DNA from: Maratus speciosus
Taxonomy: Eukaryota > Arthropoda > Arachnida > Araneae > Salticidae
Length of the DNA stretch: 64,000 nt
Direction: 5' to 3'
Assembly: GCA_963932465.1 (NCBI GenBank)
Contig: OZ010795.1
Span: forward strand, 19,713,197-19,777,196
The notes under the pieces were generated by a model. It was not told the origin of the DNA, searched no databases, and saw only the letters and a list, made by a program, of their open reading frames with translations. Shown in pieces: positions 33,268 to 44,124 of the stretch (the first letter of the stretch is position 1; each line of letters begins with the position of its first letter). A program made the position numbers and the translations under genes.

Positions 33268-34865
33268 TAGGGATGCACAACCTGTGGCCCGCGGGCCAAA
33301 TGTGACCCGCGATGGGTTAACGTGTGCCCCGCGAATTTCGTCAATTTATAACTGAAATAAATTGCAATTTTTGTCCATAGGTCACAGGAGGAAATCTTGA
33401 ATTTCATCAATTTGCATCTGGAAAATTCAAAAATGTCGTCAATCAGTTAAGAATTGAGAATTTTGTTGATCGGGCATATGGAAAAATCGTGAATTTCATT
33501 GATCGGGTGCGGAAAAATAGAGGATTTTGTTGATCGGGTGTGGAAAAATATTGAATTTTGTTAATAGAATGTGGAAAAATAGCTAATTTTGTTGCTCGGG
33601 CACGGAAAACTCGCGAATTTTGTCGATCAGACGCGGAAAAATCGCAAACCTCGTTGATCGGGCTCGGAAAAATCGAAATTTTGTTGGTCAGGCACGCAAA
33701 AATCGCGAATTTTGTTGGTCGGCCATGGAAAAACCGCTAATTTCATTGATCGGGCACGAAAAAATCGTCAATTTTGTTGATGATGCGCGAAAAAATTGCA
33801 AGTTTTGTTGATCGGCTGCGGAAAAATTGTGAGTTTCGTAAGTCGCAAGAAAAATTCGCGAATTTCGTCACTTTGCAACTGGGAAAGATTGCGAATTTCG
33901 TCAATCGGGTGTGCAAAAATCGCAAATTTTGTCAATTAAGAGCGGAAATATCACGTGTTTTGTCTGTTTATCGTGAATTTCGCCAATTTACCTCGGGAAA
34001 AATTACAAATTTCGTCAGAGTCAGTTATGAATTGCGAATTTAGTTGATTGGGCGCGGAAAAATCACTAATTTCGTCGATCAGGCACGGAATAATCGCACG
34101 AATAATCAGGCTCCGAAATATCACGAATTTCGTTGGTCGCGCTCGAAAACAGGGCAGATTTCGTCGATCAGGCTCGGAAAAATTGAAAATTTCATAAAAA
34201 TCGCGAGTTTCGTGAGTTTATCGGAAAAAAATAATCATGAATTTTGTCAATTTACCGCGGGCGTGTCAGTTAAGAATCGCAAATTTTGTTGCGAAAATAG
34301 CGAATTTCATCGATCCGGTGCAGAAAAATAGCGAATAGTGTTGACCGGCTTCGGAAAAATTTAAAATTTTGTCGAACTATCGCATATTTCGTTGTTCGGG
34401 TTCGGAAAAATTCTGAATTTCGTTAATGATTCGTGGAAAAATCTCAAATTTCGTTGATCGGCTCCTCCTTTCTCCATTCATAAAGTTCACATTTTTTTTT
34501 TTTTTTTTTTTTCAGCACTAGACACTTTCTTTTTAACACTTTTAATAAAACTGGGTTTACTACCCCGAATAAAGTCACGAAATATTACCACACCTTCAAA
34601 ATAATCCTTTCTATATATTTGTTATATATACAAACCTAAACTATTAATATATCCTTGCCAACTAAATTGGATATGTTGACTGGATAGGGGAACCTAAAGA
34701 GGTACCCCCCCCCCCCCCCACCGACCTGAAACCATATTTTTTATCTGATTATAGGTCACAGATCACCTCCCTGAAATAGAATTTTCACCGTGTTACTGGT
34801 GTGGCCCTCAACAACTCAGGCATTTTTATAAGTGGCCCTTCTCCTTAAAAGGTTGTGCACCCCTA
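33268..34865. mobile_element. 1.6-kb hAT with exact TSD, filled by a minisatellite
   Basis: Ends tagggatgcacaacc and, inverse, taggggtgcacaacc (one mismatch in 15). Octamer acttaatg is duplicated exactly at 33260-33267 and 34866-34873. Inner subterminal words gtggcccgcgggcc and gtggcccttctcc. About 1.1 kb of the interior is the 31-bp array. The TSD and ends make hAT assignment firm. Apparent frames at 33558-34331 are translations of the array in shifting phase, since 31 is not a multiple of three. Confidence 0.95.
33325..34465 (+). repeat. 31-bp minisatellite array (locus D), best preserved
   Basis: About 35 units modelled on aaaaatcgcgaattttgttg + atcgggcgcgg (31 bp). Several adjacent units are exactly 31 bp long with 70-90 percent identity by eye. 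Some units alternate with a variant carrying gtcaatttacaactggg-like sequence. Degenerate rather than homogenised. Confidence 0.9.
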
Positions 34866-34873
34866 ACTTAATG

Positions 34874-36399
34874 CGTATTATTAGTGTTCAGTGTTTCAAA
34901 TTTGGAAAAGAAAAATGCTTTGCTGTCTTTCAATTTTTTCTTTTGTTTGCAATGATATACATATATGGTTATACATTTATTATTTGCATACTTTATTGAT
35001 TCAAATGGAGAGAAGTCAATAAAATATCACTATTATATGTGAAATAATTTTATATGAAAGAAAACTTAAAAAAGATATAGTTACTATTTAAAAGTATCCA
35101 ATAATGCATTTTTGTTACAGAATGTATTCAACAGTAATAATGCCTTCTTGCACTTGCCACAGCACTGGGGGGGGGGGGGGGGTCGAACTCTTTTTATCAA
35201 CAAAACAGGTGCCCAACACTCTTTCTGTTTTCCTTACTGGTAAACACAAGTATCATTTCAAACATACTTTGCACCTGATTTCTCGAACAGTGGATCATAT
35301 ATGCAATGACAAATGAATAGTAATGCCAAACGTTGAGGTATCCCATATTTTGAATTTATAATCGTTTAATGATTTTAATAATAATTTAGTATTTTCATAA
35401 AAATTAAGGTGTAAAAAAAAAATCATAATTTTTTAAAAAATAATAAAAAAATCGGATTTTCTTAAATTTAAATCAGATTTTTTTTTTATTTAAATCGTAT
35501 TTTTATGATTTTTTTTCCTAGCATTAAAATACTGAATAGCTATTAAGAGTTTTAGGTTTCCAAAACAGTTAAACCACTAATTGCTAACATAATCTATGTT
35601 TTTACTCTTTAATTAATAACATTATAATTATTAGTTAGTAATTACAGAAATTATAAATCTCCAAATTAGTAGTTTCATTAGTTAGTATCATACAATAATG
35701 TTATATACATTAATATTGTAATAATTATGTAAAACTCTATTAAATACAGTGATATTTAACATGTATTAAAATTATAAATAACTGCATTTAATATTAAATA
35801 GTTAGCACTACTTCAAATTATTAATTATTAAACAATTAACTCTCTAATTAGGAGCATATTATACATTTTTAAGCTTTAATTATTAAAATGATAATTAATA
35901 ATGTAATTCATTTTAGAAAGAAAAAGGGGCAGGATGCTAGTTCCAAAACAGGGCACTATTTCATGAGGAAATATATTAGTAATGTGTTTAGTAGTGATAT
36001 AAGGGGGGGGGGGGGGAAGAATAATTTTTAGTATGATAAATAAAGTGTCCTGAATTTTTAATAATTTTATGAATCACAAATTGAAAAATACAATTCAGCA
36101 ACAACATCTTTTAATAATAACCTGTTTTTCCTAAAAAATAAAGTTCTATTACTTTTGCAAGATCTTGGGCACATGAATTTAGGAACTGTTGCATGAGGAA
36201 ATTTTTTTACAAGAAATCTCTACAAGTGAACTTAATCATTTTTTTTTTTTTTAGGCAGGGTCATTTTGCCAATATCAAAAGGGACAGGGTGAAAAAAAAT
36301 GGCCTAGAAGAAACAGTAATTACAGAATTAATAAAAAATGCAAATAAGTAATTTCATTAGTTAGTACCACAAATAACGAAACTAAAAAATATTACTGAA
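34874..36399. other. AT-rich DNA with an interspersed-repeat copy
   Basis: The segment about 35130-35345 (cttactggtaaacacaagta, cctgatttctcgaacagtgg, aatgccaaacgttgaggta) is also found at about 44300-44445 and in reverse at about 47090-47330, so it belongs to an unnamed interspersed repeat. Poly-G tracts lie at 35167-35182 and 36003-36016. The remainder is ttaatta-rich DNA with no gene. Confidence 0.55.
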
Positions 36400-36690
36400 A
36401 ACCTCCCCGGGCAGGGAGCTAGTGCAAGAAGACAATATTATTTTTGAATACATTATGTAGCAATGTGCTATTATTAAATACTTTTAAATAGTAACAAACT
36501 CTTTTAGATGTTATTTGATGTAAATTTATTTCATTTATTGATTTTTTTTTTTTACTTCTTGAATCCGTAAAGTATGCAACTAATAAATGTATAGCCATAT
36601 GTGTATCACTGTATGCGTATAAAAAGAAAGAAAAATAATCTAGAAATAAAATAATTTTTAGACATTGATAACGATATCAGCAACTAATAA
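36400..36690 (-). repeat. Inverted partner of 42935-43262
   Basis: From cctccccgggcagggagcta through gaagacaatatt, tagtaacaaactctttta, ttacttcttgaatccg and agaaagaaaaataatctaga to gacattgataacgatatc. The same series occurs in reverse at 42935-43262, 6.3 kb away. Confidence 0.85.
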
Positions 36691-37014
36691 ATGCATAATC
36701 ATAAAAAATATTATTGAAAAATTACTGTTAATCATCAAAATCTAAACTTACACTCATGTATGTGTATGCTAACCAAACAAAATTATGAAAATGAGTTAAA
36801 CCCATTCATACACACATGCAGAATAAATATAAGGATAGCCAGTTATATCTGAAATCCTCAAAATATTTAAATAACAACATTATTATATCTCAGTGGGGGG
36901 ATTTTAAGCTTTCAATGTTTTTTTTTTGTTGTTTTTTTTTTTTTTAAGAAAAGTTTTGCTGTCTTTTCAACTACTAATTATTTTTTTTTTTATTTAGTAT
37001 ATCTGAGTTATAAA

Positions 37015-37049
<35 letters not shown>

Positions 37050-37599
37050 ATTCTATTCAACCTATACCGAAGAAGCTCTTGCTGTGCTTAACATTTTTAT
37101 ACCAATTAGTTCTTTTCTCTTATGCATTCATTTACAATTTAGCAGTTAAGCAGACATCACTCTTTTATTCTACTTTAACTCCAAATTGCTATTAATTTAT
37201 TATTACAAAAGTAGAACGAGAAACTAAGACACTGACTGTTTACTCTTTTACTTGCAAAAATTAATTACATTTGCTATGTTTATTTTACATAAAATAATGC
37301 ATAAATTGATTACATAAAGGGAATTATGACATTACAAATCATATTAGATTTAAATATCATTTTTAAATGAAACTGTTTTATATTGGGTAAAAACAATGCT
37401 TTTTACAAACTTAACCGTTTTTAATTTTTCATACTCATTAATTAAGCTTAGAAACAATTATTTAGAGCTCTTTTTTTGTTTATTCATAAGTCAAAATACC
37501 CGTAAAAACTTTCAAATTATGCTCATCTTAGATTTTAATACTTTTTTTCTCTTTTTTGACATTTTAAACATTTGGAAAATTTTTGATTTTAATCAATGA
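36691..37599. other. AT-rich intergenic DNA
   Basis: Contains a long A tract (about 37018-37049) and several T tracts. A short frame at 37396-37599 is F/N/L-rich and has no protein features beyond AT bias. Nothing else recognised. Confidence 0.5.
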
Positions 37600-37672
37600 T
37601 TTTTTTTAATCGGTTGATTAAAATCACGATTTAATCGCTGATTTAAATCAACTGATTAAAATCGTTGACACC
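37600..37672. mobile_element. Terminal fragment of a hAT-like element
   Basis: Series of short palindromic words (ttgattaaaatc, gatttaaatcaactgatt) ending cgttgacaccct. Read from the other strand the end is agggtgtcaacgattttaat, a common hAT-type terminus. A related AT-rich zone of similar words lies at about 35440-35520, but no matching opposite end could be placed. Confidence 0.45.
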
Positions 37673-38684
37673 CTAATAAAAATAGATAAGAGACTAAAAA
37701 ATATTGCAGACTTTTTTGATGTAAAAAACAAGTTACAAATAAAACGGAAAAATCTCCTTAAGTTAACTGTTTTTTAATTGTCCGTTAAGTACATTTCCTA
37801 ATTGAAAGGGAAATATTATATTTTTCTCTGTTTTACTATTTCACAATAATTTACACAAATATATTTTTTTAAATATGAAATAAATCTCCATCGAAATAAT
37901 GAACATTTGAAAAACAAATTAAAAAAACCTAAATAAATAAATAGAAATGCTTAATTCATCTTTAAAAGGTTAACTTAAACTTACACTATGTGTTATGTTG
38001 CTACTTAAAAGATGAAACAATATTAAAAAGATGTCAAATTATTTTAATACCTTAGTACTTTCAACTATTAAAAAAACATAGTCTTCGTCAGAGAAATATA
38101 AAAATACAATTGTTATTGACGTCTAATTTTCAAAATTCACGTAGATGGTGACGGAAGGAGTGAAAGTGGAAGTCAATTTTTAGATCCGGAAAACATTGGG
38201 AAAATAAAACATGGATATAGGGAAGTGGAATATGACTCGTTTTATGATTATTTAAGTAAACTGAGCCAAATTCTGGATATGTTGTAGGATAAAACGTCAT
38301 TGCAAACCGTATTTTCTTTACTAATAATTTCTATTGATTCGCGGATGATTAAATCATGATAATTCTTTGAGGGATATATAATTTTTGCGCCTTCGAAATT
38401 AACTTGTATATTCTGCTTCTGGTTATATATCTATAACTTATATATCTATATTATATATCTGGTTATATATCTATATTATATATCTATCTGGTTATATATC
38501 TGGTCATAAACAGAAGCAGAATATACAAGTCGAAATAATGAACAAATAAAAAACCCTAAACAAATTTAGTCAACTTAAAAAGATAATTGCACAATGCACA
38601 CTGCTCACCACAAGCTTATAGCTTTTGTTCCTATAAGACATTTTTAACGGAATTATTTTGTCTCATTTCAACATTAAAAATCTC
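37673..38684. other. AT-rich DNA with a local repeat
   Basis: The word tcgaaataatgaac followed by aaaaaccctaaa-type sequence occurs at about 37893 and 38531, so this stretch holds an old duplication. The hairpin at 38402-38530 lies within it. No gene. Confidence 0.45.
38402..38530. repeat. Hairpin with perfect 20-bp arms
   Basis: acttgtatattctgcttctg (38402-38421) is exactly complementary to 38511-38530. The 89-bp loop is made of repeated ggttatatatctatatta words. It could be an internally deleted MITE or a structure formed at a microsatellite. Confidence 0.8.
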
Positions 38685-38688
38685 TTAA

Positions 38689-38934
38689 GGGGACCGGGTT
38701 AAATTCAACAACTTTATCTACCTTTTTCTCACAAATGGTGAAAGATCTACATTTTTTAGAATAGTTAGAATAACAGGTTTTACGTATTTTTATTTCTAAG
38801 TGAAACTGAAAATTAATTATTAATTATTTATTGAAAGTCATTTTTAAATTAGCATTTTTGGTACCCAAATTAAATAAATCTCAACAAATCGTTAAATCCC
38901 TGAGTTAAAGTATACAATATAACATAATCTAAGT

Positions 38935-38971
<37 letters not shown>

Positions 38972-39224
38972 TGTTCATAAGTTTAATAGATATTGAAAAA
39001 AAGGAAAAGAAACATGAAAAATCCAAGTTTTTGGGGAAAGTCAGTTAAAGATTTAAATGGCCATTAAGCTGTGAAGTACTCTTACAAAGAATGAATCATT
39101 TCAACACTTCTTTTTTTATATATAAACATGTGTGACACATCGTTGGAAAGATAAAAGTTTAAACTATTTAATGATATAAAAAACTAAAAATCGATTTTTT
39201 TCCCAAATTTCGCTTACCTGGTCC
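38689..39224 (-). mobile_element. TTAA MITE (family E), copy 2
   Basis: Reverse copy of 25287-25818, starting ggggaccgggtta after TTAA (38685-38688) and ending ttcgcttacctggtcc. The right TTAA has been lost at the junction with the next MITE. Includes an A tract at about 38939-38967. Confidence 0.85.
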
Positions 39225-39228
39225 AAAT

Positions 39229-39637
39229 GTTCTCAAATCCAAAAGGGTAACTTTGTGACATAAGGTTTAATTTATTTTTGTTCGGAAGTACATGAAACTA
39301 GCAAGTGTTGTTGTTCAGAAACTATGTAATCGAGCTGTTTTTTTTACATTTTTTTTCAAACTCAATAGATCTTTCAGAAAATAGTGTCCAAGTGGGCGTT
39401 ATGAACCAAATTTCCGCCCGAAAGAAGAATAGCCACTCAGGAATGAGTGAAAAACGTGTTTGTCAAGTGATCAAAATCGCTTATAACTCAATAGGTAATG
39501 GATTGATAAAAAATGGAAAACACAAGTTAAATTCCAAATTGCTTCCATGGTCACGCTTTCCAATTTCCGCTAAAAAATGAATCTGTAAATGTGTCAAAAC
39601 GTTTCGCGCTTGTTGAGCAGAGCAGTTAAGAACAGCC
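39229..39637 (+). mobile_element. TTAA-430 MITE
   Basis: From gttctcaaatccaaaagggt to gcagttaagaacagcc, followed by TTAA (39638-39641). The first bases of the left TIR are deleted at the junction with family E. The 91-aa frame at 39305-39580 is the same chance frame as in the copy at 11826. Confidence 0.87.
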
Positions 39638-39641
39638 TTAA

Positions 39642-40173
39642 AAAAATTCTTCAATTTAAAAATTGTCTAATTCAGTATGTTTACCTAGCATTTATCTATA
39701 AAGCTACCCATTTTCCCATTTTTATATGCAATAGTTTTCTTAATATTAGACTATTATTCTTAATTTATTATTAATTATACTTATAATGTTATTAGACTCT
39801 GTAAAGAAATAAATATATTTTTTTAAATAGTTCATAAAAATACTAATTACAGTACATAATACACAATTTAAAAGCTTAATTTATATAAATTTAGACAAAA
39901 CATATAATTATGCATTTTTCGACATACGAATATTCCCATATTGAGTACGTTTACATTTTATCAAACAAATTTTTTCTAGTATTTTTCCAGTTCATTTTGC
40001 AACATTTTCAAGGGATTTTACCAAGAAATTTACAAATCTTTGGAACAACCGAAACAATTTCAAAATGAATGGTGGCAAATGGATAGTGACAGTGCCTGCT
40101 CCAATCAAGGCTATATTTTATGTGGGGTACCACTACCCCCCAGAGGATCTATGATGTAATCATGTATTATGCA
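39642..40173. other. AT-rich intergenic DNA
   Basis: No repeats or frames of note. A short ggtaccactaccccc motif near 40124 is the only GC-rich spot. Confidence 0.45.
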
Positions 40174-40847
40174 TACAGATGGGAATGCTCGGAAAAAAAC
40201 CCGGTCAATTTGGGGTAAAAAACCGGGTATTTTTTTTAGGTTTTTTTTCCGAAGGGCTATTTTTTAATTTTTCCAAATTGGAAAAAATGAAATTTCATTT
40301 ATAAAATAATGTAGTCAGAATTTTATAATAGCTATATTCTCATACTTTTATTTATTTTTTTTTTTTTCAGGTTTATGTCATGGTAATGTTCCACATGAAA
40401 AGATTACCATGGAAAGGATCTTTCACAATTTTTAGGGTACCGTACTTAAAAAGTGAAAACGGAACCATTATAAGATCACTCCTGTGTCTGTCTATCTATC
40501 ACAGCCATTTTACTCGTAAACTGTGGCACGTAGAAAGTTCAAATTACGGGAAGTATTGGCCCACCTATTTACAGATTATTAAACATTCACAAATATATTT
40601 AGGAAAAATGCCGAGGGGCTAATGAACACGTTGAATGGCAAGACTATTTTGTCTGTCTTTCCGTTTGGGTTACAAAATAAGATTCCCGTTACACAATCTA
40701 TAAGTGTCCATCACTGACGCGGCCTAAACGGAAAGTTCGGTGTCAGTCACCGGTGACTAACACAGCCCTCAATGTGTTAAGTGACTTGAAAAAAAAATTA
40801 TTTTCTTTGTATATTGTGTGGGGTATCGTACGAAAGATCGCGTAATG

Positions 40848-41850
40848 GGGTCATTCCATGCCAAATCAACCAAACAATTTCAATGTTCAACCTGACCATT
40901 TCAGATTTCAGTGAAACTACTAAGAATCATTGTCCCGGATGATAAAATGAGAATATATTTTTATCATTTTTTTTTTTTTTAATCTCATTCAATTTTCATA
41001 CAATTAGTTATTTGAATTTTAAAAAATCCTCATTTTTTGGCTTACATAAATGTTTTCAATTTTGAATGTCTCAAGTTCTATCAGGCGTAGAGAGTTCTAT
41101 AACCCCTCATTTTAAAGAGTATAATATATTTCATAAGGTTTGATTTGATATGCAAGTTGATTATGCTTTATTAAAAATAATAATTTTTAATTTTTTAAAA
41201 AATTTTAAAAATTTCGAAAAAAAATGTATGTTTTATGTAACATTATAAGCTTAAAATTTTGAAATTTTTAGAGTGGGATCTCCATGGGATCAGGAGTTAT
41301 GAAATAAAAGCTAAAGTTTACCATACAAAAAATAAATAACAAAATAAATTAGAGTCAGATTATCATTTGTATTGTAATATTTAGCTTTTATTTAATAATT
41401 CCTGATCCCATTGAGATCCCACTCTAAAAATTTCAAAATTTTAAGCTTATAATATTACATAAAACATATATTTTTTTTCGAAATTTTTAAAAAGCTATCT
41501 AAAAAACTTTTAAGTTTCAATTTTTTTTTAAATTAAAAATTATTATTTTTAATAAAGCATAATCAACTTGCATATCAAATCAAACCTTATGAAATTCTCT
41601 TTAAAATGAGGGGTTATAGAACTCTCTACGCCTGATAGAACTTGTGAAATCCAAAATTGAAAACATTTATGTAAGCCAAAAAATGATGATTTTTCAAAAT
41701 TTAAATAATTAATTGTATGAAACTTGAATGAGTTAAAAAAAATTATAAAAATATATTCAAATTTACATTAGGGACAGTGATTCCTGGCAGCTTCATTGAA
41801 ATCTGAAATGGTCAGGTTGAGTCACTGGTTGATTTGGCGTGGAATGACCC
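40848..41850. mobile_element. 1.0-kb palindromic MITE
   Basis: Ends gggtcattccatgccaaatc and, inverse, gggtcattccacgccaaatc. The two arms are inverted copies over about 460 bp each, with small indels, around a centre near 41340. Possible AATG duplication at the flanks (40844-40847, 41851-41854). If transcribed it would form one very long hairpin. No frame. Confidence 0.9.
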
Positions 41851-42285
41851 AATGGTGAACTTAAAAATACATTTCTTTTAATTTTAGGTATCATATTTTC
41901 AGCTATATCGTAGAAAATGTTGTGCAAAAGTATGCCCCCCCCCCTCCCCATCTATTTCCGAATCTAGTGAAACTAAAATTAGGAAAAAAATAGAGGGAGT
42001 AGGCGGTAATTTAAACATTGCAGGAAAATTATAGCGATTACCTTAGGTCACATAGTTTTTGAGAAAAGCTTATTTTTCCGTTACACACAAATTTCAATTT
42101 GCCGGCATTCAGCAAACGTGTTGAGTAGCGCTGGAGGTACTTATCGTAGCAGAAGTATAAAAGCATTTTGATAATGATTTTTGAAAAAAAATCTTCGGAA
42201 ATTAGTCGAGATATTAACCCTTAAAGTTACGGACGGTTTGGACATACACAATGACAGGGGCGGCGTACTCTATGTACCACCAGCT

Positions 42286-42934
42286 TTTAAAGCCTAGATA
42301 AACACTTTTAATGATATATTTGTGTAATGCAATGCCCAATAGCAGTATAAAAGCAATAAACGTCAAATTGTTAAAAGACTAATTTAATTAGAATTAATCA
42401 CTTAAATAATGTGGGATTCGCGACTACTTTCCATTGAGTGGATGTCTCAATACGCCTCCAGTGTCTTAAAAAGTTAATTAAAAACCTATCTAGAAAAACG
42501 CGGCACGGACCAAGGCGGCGATGCAACTTTGCGATCTCCTTTCGAAGCGCGCTTAGATTGATGCCAAATTTAAACTTTTATTTTAGATACACTGTAAAAA
42601 GAAAAGATTATTACCACGCTAAATTTAGTTTTATGAAATGCCAAATGAAAGATTAAAAAAACTACTAGTTCTAGTGGTTCTACTGAACAGCAATATTTGA
42701 CATTATTTGGGCTTCATATATCTTTGAACTTTTATGGTATACTTTGGGTATGTTATTCATACTTTGGGGCTATTACATATATAACGTTATGAACATTTTG
42801 CTAATTTTGGACCCCCTCCCCCCCCCCCTTTACGATATCATACGTTATCATTCGTCACCCCCACCCTCTTCATGCGATGATATCGTTATCAATGTCTAAA
42901 AATTATTTTATTTTTAGATTCTTTTTCTTTCTTT
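42286..42934. other. Interior of block G, mixed repeats
   Basis: Includes a poly-C / tacgatatcatacgttatc zone (42815-42855) and the first half of a 113-bp tandem duplication (gatatcgttatcaatgtcta at about 42878 and 42988). The frame at 42438-42656 is short and has no recognisable domain. Confidence 0.45.
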
Positions 42935-43262
42935 TTATACGCTTACAGTGTTATACACATAAATATGATTATACATTTATTAGTTGCTGATATCGTTATC
43001 AATGTCTAAAAATTATTTTATTTCTAGATTATTTTTCTTTCTTTTTATACGCATACAGTGATACACATATGGCTATACATTTATTAGTTGCATACTTTAC
43101 CGATTCAAGAAGTAAAAAAAAAAATATCAATAAATGAAATAAATTTACATCAAATAACATCTAAAAGAGTTTGTTACTATTTAAAAGTATTTAATAATAG
43201 CACATTGCTACATAATGTAAGTAATATTGTCTTCTTGCACTAGCTCCCTGCCCAGGGAGGTT
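42935..43262 (+). repeat. Inverted partner of 36400-36690
   Basis: Runs from ttatacacataaatatgatt through attattttatttctagatt, cgcatacagtgatacacata and gcatactttaccgattcaag to gcactagctccctgcccagg. Homologous in reverse to 36400-36690, including the same internal duplication junction. Confidence 0.85.
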
Positions 43263-43306
43263 AAAAGCAGAAATTATCAATACAAGGCTGCCATAGGCAA
43301 CTAATA

Positions 43307-44124
43307 CAGTGAAACAACACTGTGCGACCACCTCCATTAAGCGACCACCTCCCTGAACGACCCTTTTTTCATTGAACGAAATTTATTCCCAAAGGCTCAG
43401 TACTAGTTTTACCCCCATTCAAAGACCATCCCAGCTGAACTCCCTCCATGAACGACCCATTTCTTTGAAGAAAATCAATCAAATTCCGTTTTTTCGGGTT
43501 GCTTGAGGAAGGTTTTATTCGAAAAATAATTCCGGAGAGCGCATTATTCATCCAACTTCTAAACTAAGTTTAGATTTTTTTTTTTTTTTTTTTTTTTTTA
43601 TTCCGGTAACTTTTAAACGTTTAAACCCCTTTGTGCCTTTTTAGACAATGAATTTAACTCTGATGACAAATTACGAATGACTGTCAATAAACTTCCCTGC
43701 TCTATTCTGTCGGGAAACTCTCAAAGAAATAGATAAATGAATGAAATCGTCATTATTTGTTCTTGTCCCCCCCCCCCCCCAAAAAAAAAAAAAAAAAATT
43801 GCATTTATTTACTGAACTTCGAAAGGACTTGCAAATAAAAGTTATAAAAGATAAAACCGTAAAATCAAAACAAACGTCACACACAAAAAAGGAATTCATT
43901 TTTTAAAACTCTGCAGTCATTAACTTATTTCATTAACTTTTGTTTTGATGCTTAAATTTTCATATTTTTTCCTAATGTGAAAAATAAATTTTAGTAATAT
44001 TAATGGTTACCCTTTTTCAACAATTAAAATCTATATTTAAACATTACCTCCATTAAGGGACCACCTCTCGGAGCGACCAATTTTTATTGCAACGGAACGT
44101 GGTCGCTTTAGGGAGGTTTTACTG
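43307..44124. mobile_element. 818-bp TA-flanked MITE (CAGTGAAAC family), copy 1
   Basis: Left cagtgaaacaacactgtgcg then ccacctcc; right, inverse cagtaaaacctccctaaagc. TA on both sides (43305-43306, 44125-44126). The words gcgaccacctcc and ggtcgcttta occur at opposite ends. It contains long T and C/A tracts. Relatives at 47508-49433 and 49852-52618. Tc1/mariner-type target, no transposase. Confidence 0.87.

Noticed and set aside
33558..34331. Several overlapping plus-strand frames giving peptides with repeated KIANFV-like words
   Set aside because: They are translations of the 31-bp minisatellite. The unit length is not a multiple of three, so the phase shifts from unit to unit and no stable protein repeat is encoded.
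33325..34465. Regular about 31-bp periodicity suggesting a CRISPR array
   Set aside because: There are no unique spacers between conserved repeats; every part of each unit is a diverged copy of the same monomer, and the context is a eukaryotic hAT element.
11826..39580. Homologous short frames starting MLLFRNYVIE at 11826 and 39305
   Set aside because: The similarity is DNA-level similarity of two TTAA-430 MITE copies. Other copies have stops and frameshifts in this frame, and it crosses a poly-T tract.
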